A stretch of 64,000 nt of DNA from Corynebacterium sp. 13CS0277 (GCF_002994655.1 NZ_PPDL01000013.1:27652-91651); one strand, 5' to 3'. Numbered from the stretch's first letter, positions 16,415 to 25,384 are shown. A program made the numbers and translations. Notes: generated by a model from the sequence alone, not told the origin.

Positions 16415-17175
16415 CGGGGCGGCATCCGCAGCGCCCCGTCGAGGCGGATCGTTTCCCCGTTGAGGTAGGAGTTGCCCGCGAGCATGAGCACCAGCTGGGC
16501 GTACTCGGCAGGGGCCGCCATGCGCGCCGGGAACGGCACGAGCTTTTCCAAGGTCTCCCGGAACTCGGGCGTGATGCCCGCCATCATGGGGGTGGCGACG
16601 ATGCCGGGGGCGATGGTGCACACCCGCACCCCCTGGGAGGCGAGATCCCGCGCGGCACTAATCGTCAGCGCCTGCACGCCGCCCTTGCTGGCCGCGTAGG
16701 CGGCCTGCCCGACCTGGCCCTCGAAGGCGGCGACGGAGGCAGTCGTGACGATGAGGCCGCGCTGCCCGTCGGCGTCGACGGGGTCCTGGGCGGCCATCTG
16801 GGCGGCCGCACTCGTGAGCAGGTGGAAGGTGCCGGTCAGGTTCACGGCAATGGTGGTGGCGAACAAGCCCGGGTCGTGGGGGCCTGCGCGGCCCACGATC
16901 CGCTGCGAGGGGCAAATCCCAGCGCAGGCGACCGCCAGCCGCAGCGGGGCGGCCGCCGCAGCCTGGGCGACGGCGGCCTCCACCGCCGCCGGGTCCGTCA
17001 CATCGCACGCCACATAGGTGACCTGGGGGATAGGGGATGCAAGCGACTCGATGGCGGACGGCAGGTCGCAGGCGAACACCGTGACCCCCGCCTCGGCGAG
17101 CGCCTGGGCGGTGGCCGCCCCCAGCCCCGAAGCGCCACCGGTGACAACAGCAGAACAGACAGAATCAATGAGCAT
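16411..17175 (-). CDS. Short-chain dehydrogenase, HSD10-like 3-hydroxyacyl-CoA dehydrogenase
   Basis: A 254-residue classical SDR. The cofactor motif is VTGGASGLGAATA (residues 11-23); ACAG replaces NNAG; the catalytic Ser lies in TTASVAAFEG and Tyr/Lys in YAASKGGVQAL. The spacing and the APGIVATPMM segment resemble HSD17B10-type enzymes, which oxidise 2-methyl-3-hydroxybutyryl-CoA in isoleucine breakdown and short straight-chain 3-hydroxyacyl-CoA. AGGAGG precedes the ATG and overlaps the stop codon of the acyl-CoA dehydrogenase upstream, so the two form one operon. The exact chain-length preference cannot be read from sequence. Confidence 0.82.
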   Translation of the reverse strand: MLIDSVCSAVVTGGASGLGAATAQALAEAGVTVFACDLPSAIESLASPIPQVTYVACDVTDPAAVEAAVAQAAAAAPLRLAVACAGICPSQRIVGRAGPHDPGLFATTIAVNLTGTFHLLTSAAAQMAAQDPVDADGQRGLIVTTASVAAFEGQVGQAAYAASKGGVQALTISAARDLASQGVRVCTIAPGIVATPMMAGITPEFRETLEKLVPFPARMAAPAEYAQLVLMLAGNSYLNGETIRLDGALRMPPR

Positions 17176-17184
17176 GAGGTCCTC

Positions 17185-18381
17185 CTAGACGAATGCGGAC
17201 TGGCCGGTGATGGCGCGGCCCACGATGAGCGAATTGATTTCGTAGGTGCCCTCGTAGGTGTAGAGGATCTCCACGTCGTTAAACAGCTTCGACAGCTCGA
17301 ACTCGGTGACGATGCCGTTGCCGCCACCCAGGCCCCGGGCCAGCCCCGCGGACTCCCGCGCCAGCCGGGTCGCCGTCGCCTTCGCCAGTGCCGCGTGCGG
17401 CATGTCGAACTGGCCGTGCTCCTGCAGCCACGCCACCTGCGCGAGCATCGCCAGCGAGGCCGCCGCGTTGCCGCAGATCCGGGACAGCTGCTCCTGCACC
17501 AGCTGGAACTTCGCCAGCTTCTTGCCGAACTGCTCCCGGCTCAGCGTGTAGTCGCGCGCCCGGTCGAGGATGCCCAACTGCACGCCCGCGCCCTGCCAGC
17601 CGACCCAGGCGCGCGAGTTCCGCAGCATCACGTTCGTGCCGGCGAAGGTCTGCGCGCCGGGCAGCAGGGCCGAGGCGGGGATGTGCACGTTGTCGAAGGT
17701 GATGTCGGCGTTCTGCATGATGCGCAGGCCCATCTTGTTGCAGATTTTCGTGGCGGTGACCCCGGGGCGGTCCATCTCCACGAGGAAGCCTTTGACCTCG
17801 CCGTCGCGGGTGTCGCGGGCGAAGACGACGGCGAAGTCGGCGAAGGTGCCGCCGCCGATCCAGCGCTTGGCGCCGTTGATGACCCAGCCGTCGGCGGTGG
17901 CCTCCGCGGTGGTGGCCAGGCCGCCGGCGATATCGGAGCCGTGGTCCGGTTCCGTCAGGGCGAAGCAGCCGACCTTCTTGAACGTCTTGAGGTCCTCGAG
18001 CCAGGTGGCCTTGTGCTCCTCGGAGCCGAGGTACTCGATGGCGCCGACGATGAGCTCGTTGTGGATGCCGACGAGCGCCGACAGGGACACGTCGGCCCGG
18101 GTGACCTCGGCGTAGAGCAGGCCCTTGAGGAGGCGGGAGTGGCCACCGAGCTCAATGTTGCCGAGCCCGTACTCGGCGAGCTTCGGCAGCAACTCGAAGG
18201 GGAACTCCTCCCGGTCCCAGTAGGGGCCCACCACGGGGCGGATCTCCTCCTGGAGGAAGCGGTGCACCCGCTCCAGGTGGGCGCGCTCGGAGGCGTCCAG
18301 CTGGTCGGCGACCTTGAGGAGGTCGGCGTCCGGGAAGTGCACGCGGTCGAGGAGGGAGGGGGTCAAGGGGGCAGAGCTCAT
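17185..18381 (-). CDS. Acyl-CoA dehydrogenase, glutaryl-CoA dehydrogenase-like
   Basis: A 398-residue flavoenzyme. Signatures are CFALTEPDHGSDIAG (substrate/FAD loop, about 134-148), a WINGAKRWIGGG-type segment, RIMQNADITFDNVHIP, and the catalytic Glu in LYTYEGTYEINSLIVGRAITG near the C terminus. The last motif resembles glutaryl-CoA dehydrogenase and plant ACX4-type oxidases rather than medium-chain enzymes. The reaction is alpha,beta-desaturation of a short acyl-CoA. It is the first gene of the operon with the HSD10-like SDR. AAGGAG precedes the ATG. A TACACT -10 (complement of 18434-18439) lies about 55 nt upstream. Confidence 0.85.
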   Translation of the reverse strand: MSSAPLTPSLLDRVHFPDADLLKVADQLDASERAHLERVHRFLQEEIRPVVGPYWDREEFPFELLPKLAEYGLGNIELGGHSRLLKGLLYAEVTRADVSLSALVGIHNELIVGAIEYLGSEEHKATWLEDLKTFKKVGCFALTEPDHGSDIAGGLATTAEATADGWVINGAKRWIGGGTFADFAVVFARDTRDGEVKGFLVEMDRPGVTATKICNKMGLRIMQNADITFDNVHIPASALLPGAQTFAGTNVMLRNSRAWVGWQGAGVQLGILDRARDYTLSREQFGKKLAKFQLVQEQLSRICGNAAASLAMLAQVAWLQEHGQFDMPHAALAKATATRLARESAGLARGLGGGNGIVTEFELSKLFNDVEILYTYEGTYEINSLIVGRAITGQSAFV

Positions 18382-18852
18382 GGCAACTCCTTGGAAGACA
18401 GGTGAAAGTGACAGGGGGGAATCGGTGAGCGCTAGTGTAGCCACGGCGCGCCGCGCATGTGGCGGGATGCGGAATGGGTGCACCCAGTGGCCACCCCCAC
18501 AGTCTTGCAAAGGGTGTGCCCCACATCGCAGTGTCTCGCGGGAGAAAATCTCCTGGTCGAATCGGGTGATGGATATGTGCCTGAACTGCCGTTTTATGGG
18601 CGCATGGTGGTGTGGTGCCCGGTCGTGCATGGGCATGTGAAGTGGGGTGGGTGTGAGCCGTTGCAAGATTTGCTGCCGGGGGTGGGTGGGGCGTGTCCGG
18701 GGGTGGTTCCACTGCGCGATGTGCGCCGCGCCACTACACTCGCCGGTGTGGGTCACACTGCACTGCTGGCGGCGTGTACCCCCTAAACAAACATCTGACC
18801 TTTGTTGCGGTGTGGGTTTTCGCCCGACGTGACGGAAAGAGAGCACAAGCCT
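18382..18852. promoter_or_regulatory. Gene-free divergent regulatory region between acyl-CoA dehydrogenase and acyl-CoA synthetase
   Basis: These 470 bp hold no convincing gene. Visible elements are a minus-strand -10 (AGTGTA at 18434-18439) for the dehydrogenase operon, a plus-strand TACACT (18735-18740) and two TTGCAA palindromes (18505-18510 and 18661-18666). TTGCAA is the core of the C. glutamicum RamB site (AATTTGCAAA-like), but the flanks match only partly. Confidence 0.4.
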
Positions 18853-20589
18853 GTGAGCACCAACCCAACCACCCAGGCCTACAAGGCCGCCCGCGACCTG
18901 CTCCTCGAACTTCGGGAGGACTACCCGGCCGCCCGGGAGCAGTTCACCTGGCCCCGCTTCGAGGAATTCAACTTCGCCCTCGACTGGTTCGACTACCTCG
19001 GCACCGACCCCGAGACGAAGGACCGGGAGGCGCTCGTCATCTGCGATATGGACGGCACGGAAACCCGCCGCACCTTCGCCGAGATGACCGCCCGCTCCAA
19101 CCAGCTGGCGAACTGGTTCACCACCCTCGGCATGCAGCGCGGCGACCGCGTCATGCTCATGCTCAACAACCAGGTGGAGCTGTGGGAGACGATGCTCGCC
19201 TGCATCAAGGGCGGCTTCGTCCTCAACCCCGCGACCGCGATGCTGGGGCCCGCGGATCTGGCCGACCGCACGGAGCGCGCCGAGATCAGCTGGGTCGTCG
19301 CCAACCCGGACGATGCCGCCAAGTTCGGGGCGGTCCCGGGTGACTTCACCGTCATTCAGTGCGGCGACGAGGCCCCCGCCCAGCAGACGCACCTGACGAT
19401 CCAGTACGCGGAAAGCTACGCGGAGCCCACCACCTACATTCCCACCCAGCCGACGCGCGCCGACGAGACGCTGCTGTTGTACTTCACCTCCGGCACCACG
19501 TCGAAAGCCAAGCTCGTGGAGCACACCCACACCTCCTACCCCGTCGGCCACCTGTCGACGATGTACTGGATCGGGTTGGAGCCCGGCGACGTGCACTTGA
19601 ACGTCGCCGCCCCGGGCTGGGCGAAGCACGCGTGGTCGAACTTCTTCGCCCCCTGGATCGCGGGCGCCACGATCTTCCTGTACAACTACGCCCGCTTCGA
19701 CGCCGCCGCCCTCATGGACACCATGGCGAAGGAGGGCGTGACTTCCTTCTGCGCGCCGCCGACGGTGTGGCGCATGCTCGTCCAGGCGGACCTCAGCCGC
19801 CTGGCGACCCCGCCGAAGAAGGTCGTCGCCGCCGGCGAGCCGCTCAACCCCGAGCTCATCGCCACGGTGGAACGCGCCTGGAACACCACGATCCGCGACG
19901 GGTTCGGGCAGACCGAGTCGAGCGTGCAGATCGCGAACTCGCCCGGGCAGGCCATCAAGCCCGGCTCCATGGGGCGCCCCCTGCCCGGCATGGACGTCGT
20001 CCTCATTGACCCCGCCACCGACGAGATCGGCGACCACGGGGAAATCTGCCTCGCCCTCGACCCCCGCCCCGTGGGGCTCACCCCCGGCTACTTCGGCGAT
20101 GCGGCGAAGAACGCGGAAACCTTCCGCGACGGCTACTACCACACCGGCGACATCGCGGAGCGCGACGCCGATGGCTACCTCACCTACATTGGCCGCTCCG
20201 ACGACGTGTTCAAGGCCTCCGACTACCGGCTGAGCCCCTTCGAACTCGAATCCGTCGTCATCGAGCACCCGGCCGTCGCCGAGGTCGCCGTCGTGCCCTC
20301 CCCGGACCCGGTGCGCCTGGCCGTGCCGAAGGCCTATGTGGCGCTCGCGCCCGGCTATGAGGAATCCCCGGAGGTCGCCGAAGCGATCCTCAAGCACTGC
20401 CGCGAGGGACTCGCCCCCTACAAGCGCATCCGCCGCCTGGAGTTCTTCGACCTGCCGAAGACCGTCTCCGGCAAGATCCGCCGCGTCGACCTGCGCAAGC
20501 GGGAGGACACCATCCACGCCGCCGACGGCGGAGCCTCCACCGTGGGCCGCGAGTACGCCGACAGCGACTTCGCGAGCCTGCGCGGCTAG
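18853..20589 (+). CDS. AMP-forming acyl-CoA synthetase
   Basis: This protein of 578 residues belongs to the ANL superfamily. The ATP P-loop motif is LLYFTSGTTSKAKLVEHTH (residues about 209-227), the adenine motif region is DGFGQTESS (about 350-358), the hinge is YHTGDIAERDADGYLTYIGRSDD (about 432-454), and the catalytic Lys is in KTVSGKIRRVDL near the C terminus. The closest subgroup by feel is medium-chain/ACSM-type (NVAAPGWAKHAWSNFFAPW). It activates a fatty or branched acid to its CoA thioester for the surrounding beta-oxidation genes. GTG 18853 was chosen by the length of the N terminus; GGAAAGAGAG lies 12 or more nt upstream, which is loose, so the start is uncertain by about 17 codons. 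Confidence 0.85.
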   Translation: MSTNPTTQAYKAARDLLLELREDYPAAREQFTWPRFEEFNFALDWFDYLGTDPETKDREALVICDMDGTETRRTFAEMTARSNQLANWFTTLGMQRGDRVMLMLNNQVELWETMLACIKGGFVLNPATAMLGPADLADRTERAEISWVVANPDDAAKFGAVPGDFTVIQCGDEAPAQQTHLTIQYAESYAEPTTYIPTQPTRADETLLLYFTSGTTSKAKLVEHTHTSYPVGHLSTMYWIGLEPGDVHLNVAAPGWAKHAWSNFFAPWIAGATIFLYNYARFDAAALMDTMAKEGVTSFCAPPTVWRMLVQADLSRLATPPKKVVAAGEPLNPELIATVERAWNTTIRDGFGQTESSVQIANSPGQAIKPGSMGRPLPGMDVVLIDPATDEIGDHGEICLALDPRPVGLTPGYFGDAAKNAETFRDGYYHTGDIAERDADGYLTYIGRSDDVFKASDYRLSPFELESVVIEHPAVAEVAVVPSPDPVRLAVPKAYVALAPGYEESPEVAEAILKHCREGLAPYKRIRRLEFFDLPKTVSGKIRRVDLRKREDTIHAADGGASTVGREYADSDFASLRG

Positions 20590-20598
20590 AGAACCGCG

Positions 20599-20628
20599 AA
20601 GCCCCGCTCGGTCTGAGCGGGGCTTTCG
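20599..20628 (+). terminator. Terminator of the acyl-CoA synthetase gene
   Basis: AGCCCCGCTC / GAGCGGGGCT form a 10-bp stem (20600-20609, 20615-20624), followed by TTCG. It probably also stops the convergent operon ending at 20634. Confidence 0.8.
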
Positions 20629-20633
20629 TGCTG

Positions 20634-20873
20634 TTAGCGGTGTTCCCAGCGCCGTTGCAAGCCAATCCAGTAGGCGGCGGTGGTGCCGAAATGGTCGGCC
20701 AGCCGGAACGCCAAGTATTCGTTGACGTGCACATCGCCGTCGATGAAGGCGGTGAGCAGCTTCTCCGACAGGCCGGTCGCCCGGGCGAGGTCGGCGCAGG
20801 AGGTGCCGGAGGGGCGAAGGAACAACATCGACAGTATCGCCCCCGGGTGCCGAGGGATATCCACGGCCGTCAT
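20634..20873 (-). CDS. Small XRE/HigA-like helix-turn-helix protein without toxin partner
   Basis: A 79-residue protein beginning MTAVDIPRHPGAILSMLFL, close to the HPGEIL-x-E-x-L start of HigA-family antidotes, followed by a helix-turn-helix (CADLARATGLSEKLLTAFIDG, residues about 26-46) and a HVNEYLAFRLADHFGTTAAYWIGLQ helix pair, also HigA-like. It starts 1 nt behind the enoyl-CoA hydratase stop, as last gene of a catabolic operon, and no HigB-like toxin gene is next to it. It is more likely a domesticated DNA-binding protein than half of a working toxin-antitoxin pair. A regulatory target, perhaps its own operon, is only a guess. Confidence 0.7.
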   Translation of the reverse strand: MTAVDIPRHPGAILSMLFLRPSGTSCADLARATGLSEKLLTAFIDGDVHVNEYLAFRLADHFGTTAAYWIGLQRRWEHR

Positions 20874-20874
20874 T

Positions 20875-21648
20875 CTACCGGTGGGTGAACTGCGGGTCTC
20901 GCTTGGTGACGAAGGCGTCCATGCCTTCCTTCTGATCCTGGGAGGCGAACCCCGAGTGGAACACCCGCCGCTCGAAGAGCACCCCCTGGGCGAGGGTCGT
21001 CTCAAAGGCGGCGTTGACGACCTCCTTGACCATGACGGCCGCGACCTTCGACTTCCCGGCGATCGTCTCCGCGGTCGCCAGCGCCTCCTCCAGCAGGTCC
21101 GCCGTCGGCACCACCCGGGCCACCAGGCCGGAGGCCTCCGCCTCCGCGGCACCCATCATCCGGCCCGTTAAGCACATTTCCATCGCCTTCGCTTTCCCCA
21201 CCGCCCGGGTCAGCCGCTGCGAGCCGCCCATCCCGGGGATGACGCCGAGGTTGATTTCCGGCTGCCCGAACTTCGCATTCTCGGCGGCGATGATGAAGTC
21301 GCACATCATCGCCAACTCGCAGCCGCCGCCCAGCGCGTAGCCGGACACCGCGGCGATGATGGGGGTCTTCACCCGAGTGAAGTCCTCCCAGGGGGCGAAA
21401 AAGTTCGCCATGTACATCTCCGTCGCGCCCTGGGACGCCATCTCCTTAATATCGGCGCCCGCGGCGAATGCCTTCTCGCTGCCGGTGACGACGATGCAGC
21501 CGACCTCCGGATCCCCGTCGAGGGCGCGGGCGGCGGCCACCAGCTCCTCCATCGTCTGGCTGTTCAGCGCGTTGAGCGCCTGCGGCCGGTTGAGGGTCAC
21601 GAGCGCGACGCGGCCGCGCCGCTCAACAACAATGGTCGTGTAGTCCAT
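20875..21648 (-). CDS. Enoyl-CoA hydratase (crotonase)
   Basis: A 257-residue crotonase, the normal length. The CoA-binding and oxyanion segments are [15 protein letters not shown] (residues about 56-70) and [19 protein letters not shown] (about 100-118). Both catalytic glutamates of enoyl-CoA hydratase are present: one in GGGCELAM, the other in [16 protein letters not shown]. It hydrates trans-2-enoyl-CoA to 3-hydroxyacyl-CoA. In the operon thiolase - hydrolase - hydratase - HTH, it would serve valine (methacrylyl-CoA) and short-chain fatty acid oxidation. AAGGAG precedes the ATG, 15 nt behind the preceding stop. Confidence 0.9.
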   Translation of the reverse strand: MDYTTIVVERRGRVALVTLNRPQALNALNSQTMEELVAAARALDGDPEVGCIVVTGSEKAFAAGADIKEMASQGATEMYMANFFAPWEDFTRVKTPIIAAVSGYALGGGCELAMMCDFIIAAENAKFGQPEINLGVIPGMGGSQRLTRAVGKAKAMEMCLTGRMMGAAEAEASGLVARVVPTADLLEEALATAETIAGKSKVAAVMVKEVVNAAFETTLAQGVLFERRVFHSGFASQDQKEGMDAFVTKRDPQFTHR

Positions 21649-21663
21649 GGGGTTGCTCCTTAT

Positions 21664-22707
21664 TTACAGTCCGAGGGGAGAAAAACGGGGGTCCTGGATG
21701 GGGCCGAACATGGCGGCCACCTCCTCCGGGTCCACCTGGTCGAAGCGCGCGGGCAGCCAGGTGGGGTTGCGGTCCTTGTCGACCAGCTGGGCGCGGACCC
21801 CTTCGCGGAAGTTGGGGTTGCGGTGCATGTTGAGACTCACCCGGAATTCCTGATTGAGGGCCTCCGCGAGGCTCAACCCCCGGGCGCGTTCCAGGGACTC
21901 CCACGCCACCGCCGCCGCCAGCGGGCAGGCCCGCCGAATCCGGCGCGCCGCATCCTGGGCGTCCTCCGTGCCGAGGGCGTCAAGGTTGTCGAGCACCTCC
22001 TCGACACTGTGGGCGTCGTAGGCCGCAGCAAGGCCCGCGAAATTGAGATTGCCTTTGCCCGGCTGGGCGAAGGTCTCAATGACGCCGACATCCCCGGTCG
22101 CGGCGAGCCGCTCCACGAGGTCGGGGAGAAGGTCCTCAGGCACAAAATAGTCCGCAAAGCCCGCCGCCAGCGCCGCCTCCGGGCCCACATGCGCCGCCGT
22201 CAACGCCAAGTGCCGGCCGAAGCCCTGCGGCGCCCGCGACAACAGGTAGGAGCCGCCCACATCGGGCACGAACCCGATACCGACCTCCGGCATGCCGATA
22301 CGCGTCGAATCAGTGACCACCCGGTGGGAACCATGCGCGGAGACCCCAATCCCGCCGCCCAACACAATGCCCGTCATGAGCGCCAGATACGGCTTCGGGT
22401 AGCGCGCAATCGCCAGGTTGAGCTGGTACTCGGTACGCCAAAAATGCTCCCCGGCCGTCCCCTTCGCCAGCGCATCCTCGTACAGCATGACCACGTCACC
22501 GCCGGCGCACAAGGCCCGGTCGCCCGCGCCCTGCAGGATGACGACCCGCACCTGCGGGTCCTGGCGCCAGGCATCCAGTGCTGCGGTCATGAGGTCCACC
22601 ATCTCCTGGGTGAGCGCATTGAGCGCCTCCGGGCGGTTGAGGGTGAGAATCCCGGCGCGGCCCCGCACCTCAGCAACAACGGGCGGGGCATGAGTCGTCG
22701 TACTCAT
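21664..22707 (-). CDS. 3-hydroxyisobutyryl-CoA hydrolase
   Basis: A 347-residue crotonase-fold protein, longer than hydratases, as expected for HIBYL-CoA hydrolases. Motifs are ALCAGGDVVMLYEDA (residues about 64-78), TGIVLGGGIGVSAHGSHRVVT and GMPEVGIGFVPDVGGSYLLSR (about 134-154; the Glu and Asp of the hydrolase group), plus a C-terminal LNMHRNPNFREGVRAQLVDKDRNP-type stretch (split here, about 300-323) characteristic of this family. It releases 3-hydroxyisobutyrate, the substrate of MmsB, for valine breakdown. It links the 22-kb operon functionally to mmsAB at 8-10 kb. AAGGAG precedes the ATG. Confidence 0.9.
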   Translation of the reverse strand: MSTTTHAPPVVAEVRGRAGILTLNRPEALNALTQEMVDLMTAALDAWRQDPQVRVVILQGAGDRALCAGGDVVMLYEDALAKGTAGEHFWRTEYQLNLAIARYPKPYLALMTGIVLGGGIGVSAHGSHRVVTDSTRIGMPEVGIGFVPDVGGSYLLSRAPQGFGRHLALTAAHVGPEAALAAGFADYFVPEDLLPDLVERLAATGDVGVIETFAQPGKGNLNFAGLAAAYDAHSVEEVLDNLDALGTEDAQDAARRIRRACPLAAAVAWESLERARGLSLAEALNQEFRVSLNMHRNPNFREGVRAQLVDKDRNPTWLPARFDQVDPEEVAAMFGPIQDPRFSPLGL

Positions 22708-22730
22708 CGTGTACTCCTTATGAATTGAAT

Positions 22731-23894
22731 TTAGGTCTCCAGCAGCAGGGCCTCGCCCTGCCCACCGCCGCCGCACAGGCCCACCGCGGCGCGCCGGGCG
22801 TGGCCGGCGGCGATCTGGTGGGCGGCGTGGACGGCGAGCCGCGCCCCGGACGCGCCAATCGGGTGCCCGAGGGCAATGGCCCCGCCGTGCGGGTTGAGGA
22901 CCTCCTCCCGGATGCCCAGGTCGCGGGCGGAATGGAGGGCCACATCGGCGAAGGCCTCGTTGATTTCCACCAGGTCGAGGCTGTCTGCCTCCCAGCCCTG
23001 CCGGCCGAGCGCCTGGGCGATGGCGTGGGCGGGCTGCGCCTGGAGGGAGCTGTCGGGACCGGCGACCTGGCCGACGGCCCGCAGGGTGGCCAGGATCGGC
23101 CAGCCCGCGGCGCGCGCCCGGGTGGTGAGGACGACGGCGGACGCGCCGTCGGAAATTTGGCTGGCGTGGGCGACGGTGAGCTGCCCGTCGGCGACGAACG
23201 CCGGCGACAGGCCTTTGATGTCGGCGAGGGTGAGGTGCGGGCGGATGCCCTCGTCGCGGGTGATGGTCTCCCCGCGGCTGGTGGTGATGGGGGCGACTTC
23301 CGCGTCGAAGACGCCCGCCTCCCAGGCGGCGGCTGCCCGCCGGTGGGAGGCCACCGCGAACTCGTTGCGTTCGGCGGCGGTGACGGGGAAGCGGTCGGCG
23401 TGGGACTCGGTGAGTTCCCCCATGGAGATCCCCAGCTTCGCGCACGTCAGCCCGTCGGATTCCATATGGTCGCGGGCCGTCCACGCGCCGTAGCGCTGGC
23501 CGGTGCGGGAGTGGGGGAGAAGGTGCGGGGCGTTCGACATGGATTCCATGCCGCCGGCGACCACGATGTCGGCCTCGCCGGCGCGCAGCAGGCGGGCGGC
23601 GTCGATGATGGCCGTGAGCCCCGACAGGCACACCTTGTTCACGGTGCTGGTGTGGGCGCGCTGCGGCAGGCCTGCGGCGAGTGCGGCTTGTTTGGTGGGG
23701 TTTTGGCCCACGCCGGCCTGGAGGACCTGGCCGAAGATGACGGCGTCGACGGCTTCCGGGGGGATGTCGCCGAGGGCGGCGGCGATGGCGTGCGCGCCGA
23801 GCTGGGGCGCGCTCATGTGCGCGAGGCCGCCCTGGAAGCGGCCGGTGGGGGTGCGGGCGGCACCGATGATGACGATGTCGTGTGCAGATGTCAC
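22731..23894 (-). CDS. Acetyl-CoA acetyltransferase (thiolase)
   Basis: A 387-residue thiolase. The acyl-accepting Cys is in VNKVCLSGL (residue about 85), the GGMESMSNAPHLL segment follows, and the C-terminal catalytic pieces are GGAIALGHPIGASGAR (His) and GLCGGGGQGEALLLE (second Cys). Degradative (3-ketoacyl-CoA cleavage) or acetoacetyl-CoA-forming activity are both possible. It is the first gene of the operon with the HIBYL-CoA hydrolase and hydratase. GTG 23894 is chosen because GAGG lies 5 nt upstream; GTG 23915 is the alternative. A minus-strand TAGCAT is a likely -10. Confidence 0.9.
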   Translation of the reverse strand: MTSAHDIVIIGAARTPTGRFQGGLAHMSAPQLGAHAIAAALGDIPPEAVDAVIFGQVLQAGVGQNPTKQAALAAGLPQRAHTSTVNKVCLSGLTAIIDAARLLRAGEADIVVAGGMESMSNAPHLLPHSRTGQRYGAWTARDHMESDGLTCAKLGISMGELTESHADRFPVTAAERNEFAVASHRRAAAAWEAGVFDAEVAPITTSRGETITRDEGIRPHLTLADIKGLSPAFVADGQLTVAHASQISDGASAVVLTTRARAAGWPILATLRAVGQVAGPDSSLQAQPAHAIAQALGRQGWEADSLDLVEINEAFADVALHSARDLGIREEVLNPHGGAIALGHPIGASGARLAVHAAHQIAAGHARRAAVGLCGGGGQGEALLLET

Positions 23895-24004
23895 GGGAGC
23901 CTCACAAGGGGTCACAACAGGGCATGGTGTGTGCCATGCTACAGAGGCCTAGTGACCGCCGCCACGATATGGGGGAATTTTTTCCCAGGCCACACCCGGG
24001 TGGG

Positions 24005-24021
24005 GGTGAATGTCATTCACG
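24005..24021 (+). promoter_or_regulatory. Palindromic operator candidate before the MFS gene
   Basis: GGTGAA-TGTCA-TTCACG has the same GTGAA-N5-TTCAC architecture as the sites before gntP and mmsA. It lies just upstream of TAGGGT (24026-24031), a possible -10 of the MFS gene, and so would overlap the -35 region. Confidence 0.45.
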
Positions 24022-24064
24022 CGGTAGGGTGCGGGGCAGCGCACCCGACGTGAGGAGAATCCCC

Positions 24065-25294
24065 ATGGCCACCGCCACCCAGGCCCGGCGCTCCCTGGGC
24101 ATCGCCGCTCTTGGCACCATCATCGAATGGTTCGACTACTCCCTGTTCTTCTACCTCGCCGGCGCCCTGGCCGCGACGTTCTACCCGGGCCGCGATGATT
24201 CCCTGCTGCTGGTGCTCGCGACCGGCGCCATCGGCTTCGTCTTCCGCCCTCTGGGGGCCGTCGTCTTCGGCCACATTGGAGACACCCGGGGTCGCGCGAC
24301 CGCGCTCGTCGCCTCCGCCGGGCTCATGGCGGTGGCGATGGCCGGCATCGCCGCCATGCCCGCGGGCACCTGGGGCGGGGTGGGGGTGCTGTGCTTGCGG
24401 GCGCTCGCGGGGTTCTCCGTCGGGGCGGAATACACCGGCATCATGGTCTACCTCATGGAAAACGCCCGCCCGCACCGCCGCGGCTTCGTCGCCAGCTGGG
24501 CGGCCGCCGGTAGTGAAGTCGGTGCCCTGCTCGCCGTCGGCAGCGCCGCCCTCGTCGGCGTCGTCCTCGGGGAGGAGGGGCTCTACGCCTGGGGGTGGCG
24601 GCTGCCGTTTGTTGTCGGCGCGGTGCTGGCGGCGGCGATGATTCCGCTCCGGCGCTGGCTGGTGGACACGCCCCCGCCGGCGGCGGGGGAGAACCCCCTG
24701 TCCGCGGCGCTGCGCACCCAACGCCGCGCCATCGCGGTGAGTTTCCTTATCTCCACCGTCGGCTCCGCCACCTACTTCCTCACCATCACCTACATCCCCA
24801 CCTTCATGGAGTCCACCGGCATGGCCGGCGGGCGCGCCGCGCTGAGCTACGGGGTCGCGGCCGCCGTCGCGGCGATCCTCGTCACCCCCGCCGTGGGGTG
24901 GGTCTCCGACCGGGTGGGCCGCCGGGCGGCCTTCGCGGCGCTGCTCGCGGCGGTCGTCATCGTCGTGGTGCCGGGCTACTGGCTGCTCGGGGTCGCCGCC
25001 CTGCCCGCGGTCGTGCTGCTGGCGGTGCCGGCCGCCGGGTGGAGTGCCGTGGCTGCGGCCGCCGTGCCGGAACAGTTCTCTGCCTTCGGCCGCTACTCCG
25101 GCATGGCGCTCGGCTACAATCTCGCCACCGTCATCTTCGGTGGGCTCACCCCGCCGGTCGTGGAATGGCTCGTGCACGCCACCGGCAATCACCTCATGCC
25201 CGCCTACTATGCGGGCGGCATCGCGGTGCTCGCAGGTATCCCGGCGCTGATGTATTACCGCACGAACACACCGCAACCTGTGGGGCGTGAGTAA
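24065..25294 (+). CDS. MFS transporter, metabolite:H+ symporter (MHS) subfamily
   Basis: A 409-residue 12-helix carrier. The start RRSLGIAALGTIIEWFDYSLFFYLAG is characteristic of the MHS group (proline/betaine, ketoglutarate, citrate, shikimate carriers). The loop 2-3 motif is RPLGAVVFGHIGDTRGRATAL (about 59-79), with the GHxGDxxGR signature, and its second-half counterpart is GWVSDRVGRRAAF. The substrate is unknown; an organic acid is likely given the catabolic neighbours. GAGGAG precedes the ATG. A GTGAA-N5-TTCAC palindrome sits in the promoter. No terminator is evident before the structured leader that starts about 90 bp downstream. Confidence 0.88.
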   Translation: MATATQARRSLGIAALGTIIEWFDYSLFFYLAGALAATFYPGRDDSLLLVLATGAIGFVFRPLGAVVFGHIGDTRGRATALVASAGLMAVAMAGIAAMPAGTWGGVGVLCLRALAGFSVGAEYTGIMVYLMENARPHRRGFVASWAAAGSEVGALLAVGSAALVGVVLGEEGLYAWGWRLPFVVGAVLAAAMIPLRRWLVDTPPPAAGENPLSAALRTQRRAIAVSFLISTVGSATYFLTITYIPTFMESTGMAGGRAALSYGVAAAVAAILVTPAVGWVSDRVGRRAAFAALLAAVVIVVVPGYWLLGVAALPAVVLLAVPAAGWSAVAAAAVPEQFSAFGRYSGMALGYNLATVIFGGLTPPVVEWLVHATGNHLMPAYYAGGIAVLAGIPALMYYRTNTPQPVGRE

Positions 25295-25384
25295 ACCACT
25301 GCAGCGCAAAAACTACCCCCGTCGCCGCCCCCATTTGGGTTGTCCCAGCGTACGGGGCTACAACTAGGGGCGAAAAAAGTCCAC

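Noticed and set aside
17185..20517. Very long minus-strand open frame (over 1,100 codons) running through the acyl-CoA dehydrogenase and across the acyl-CoA synthetase gene
   Set aside because: Only the 17185-18381 part shows family motifs; the rest is antisense to a well-supported gene and is a by-product of high G+C, which makes stop codons rare.
20634..20873. A complete HigBA toxin-antitoxin pair
   Set aside because: No toxin-sized gene of the RelE/HigB type is adjacent; the flanking genes are an enoyl-CoA hydratase and, convergently, an acyl-CoA synthetase.
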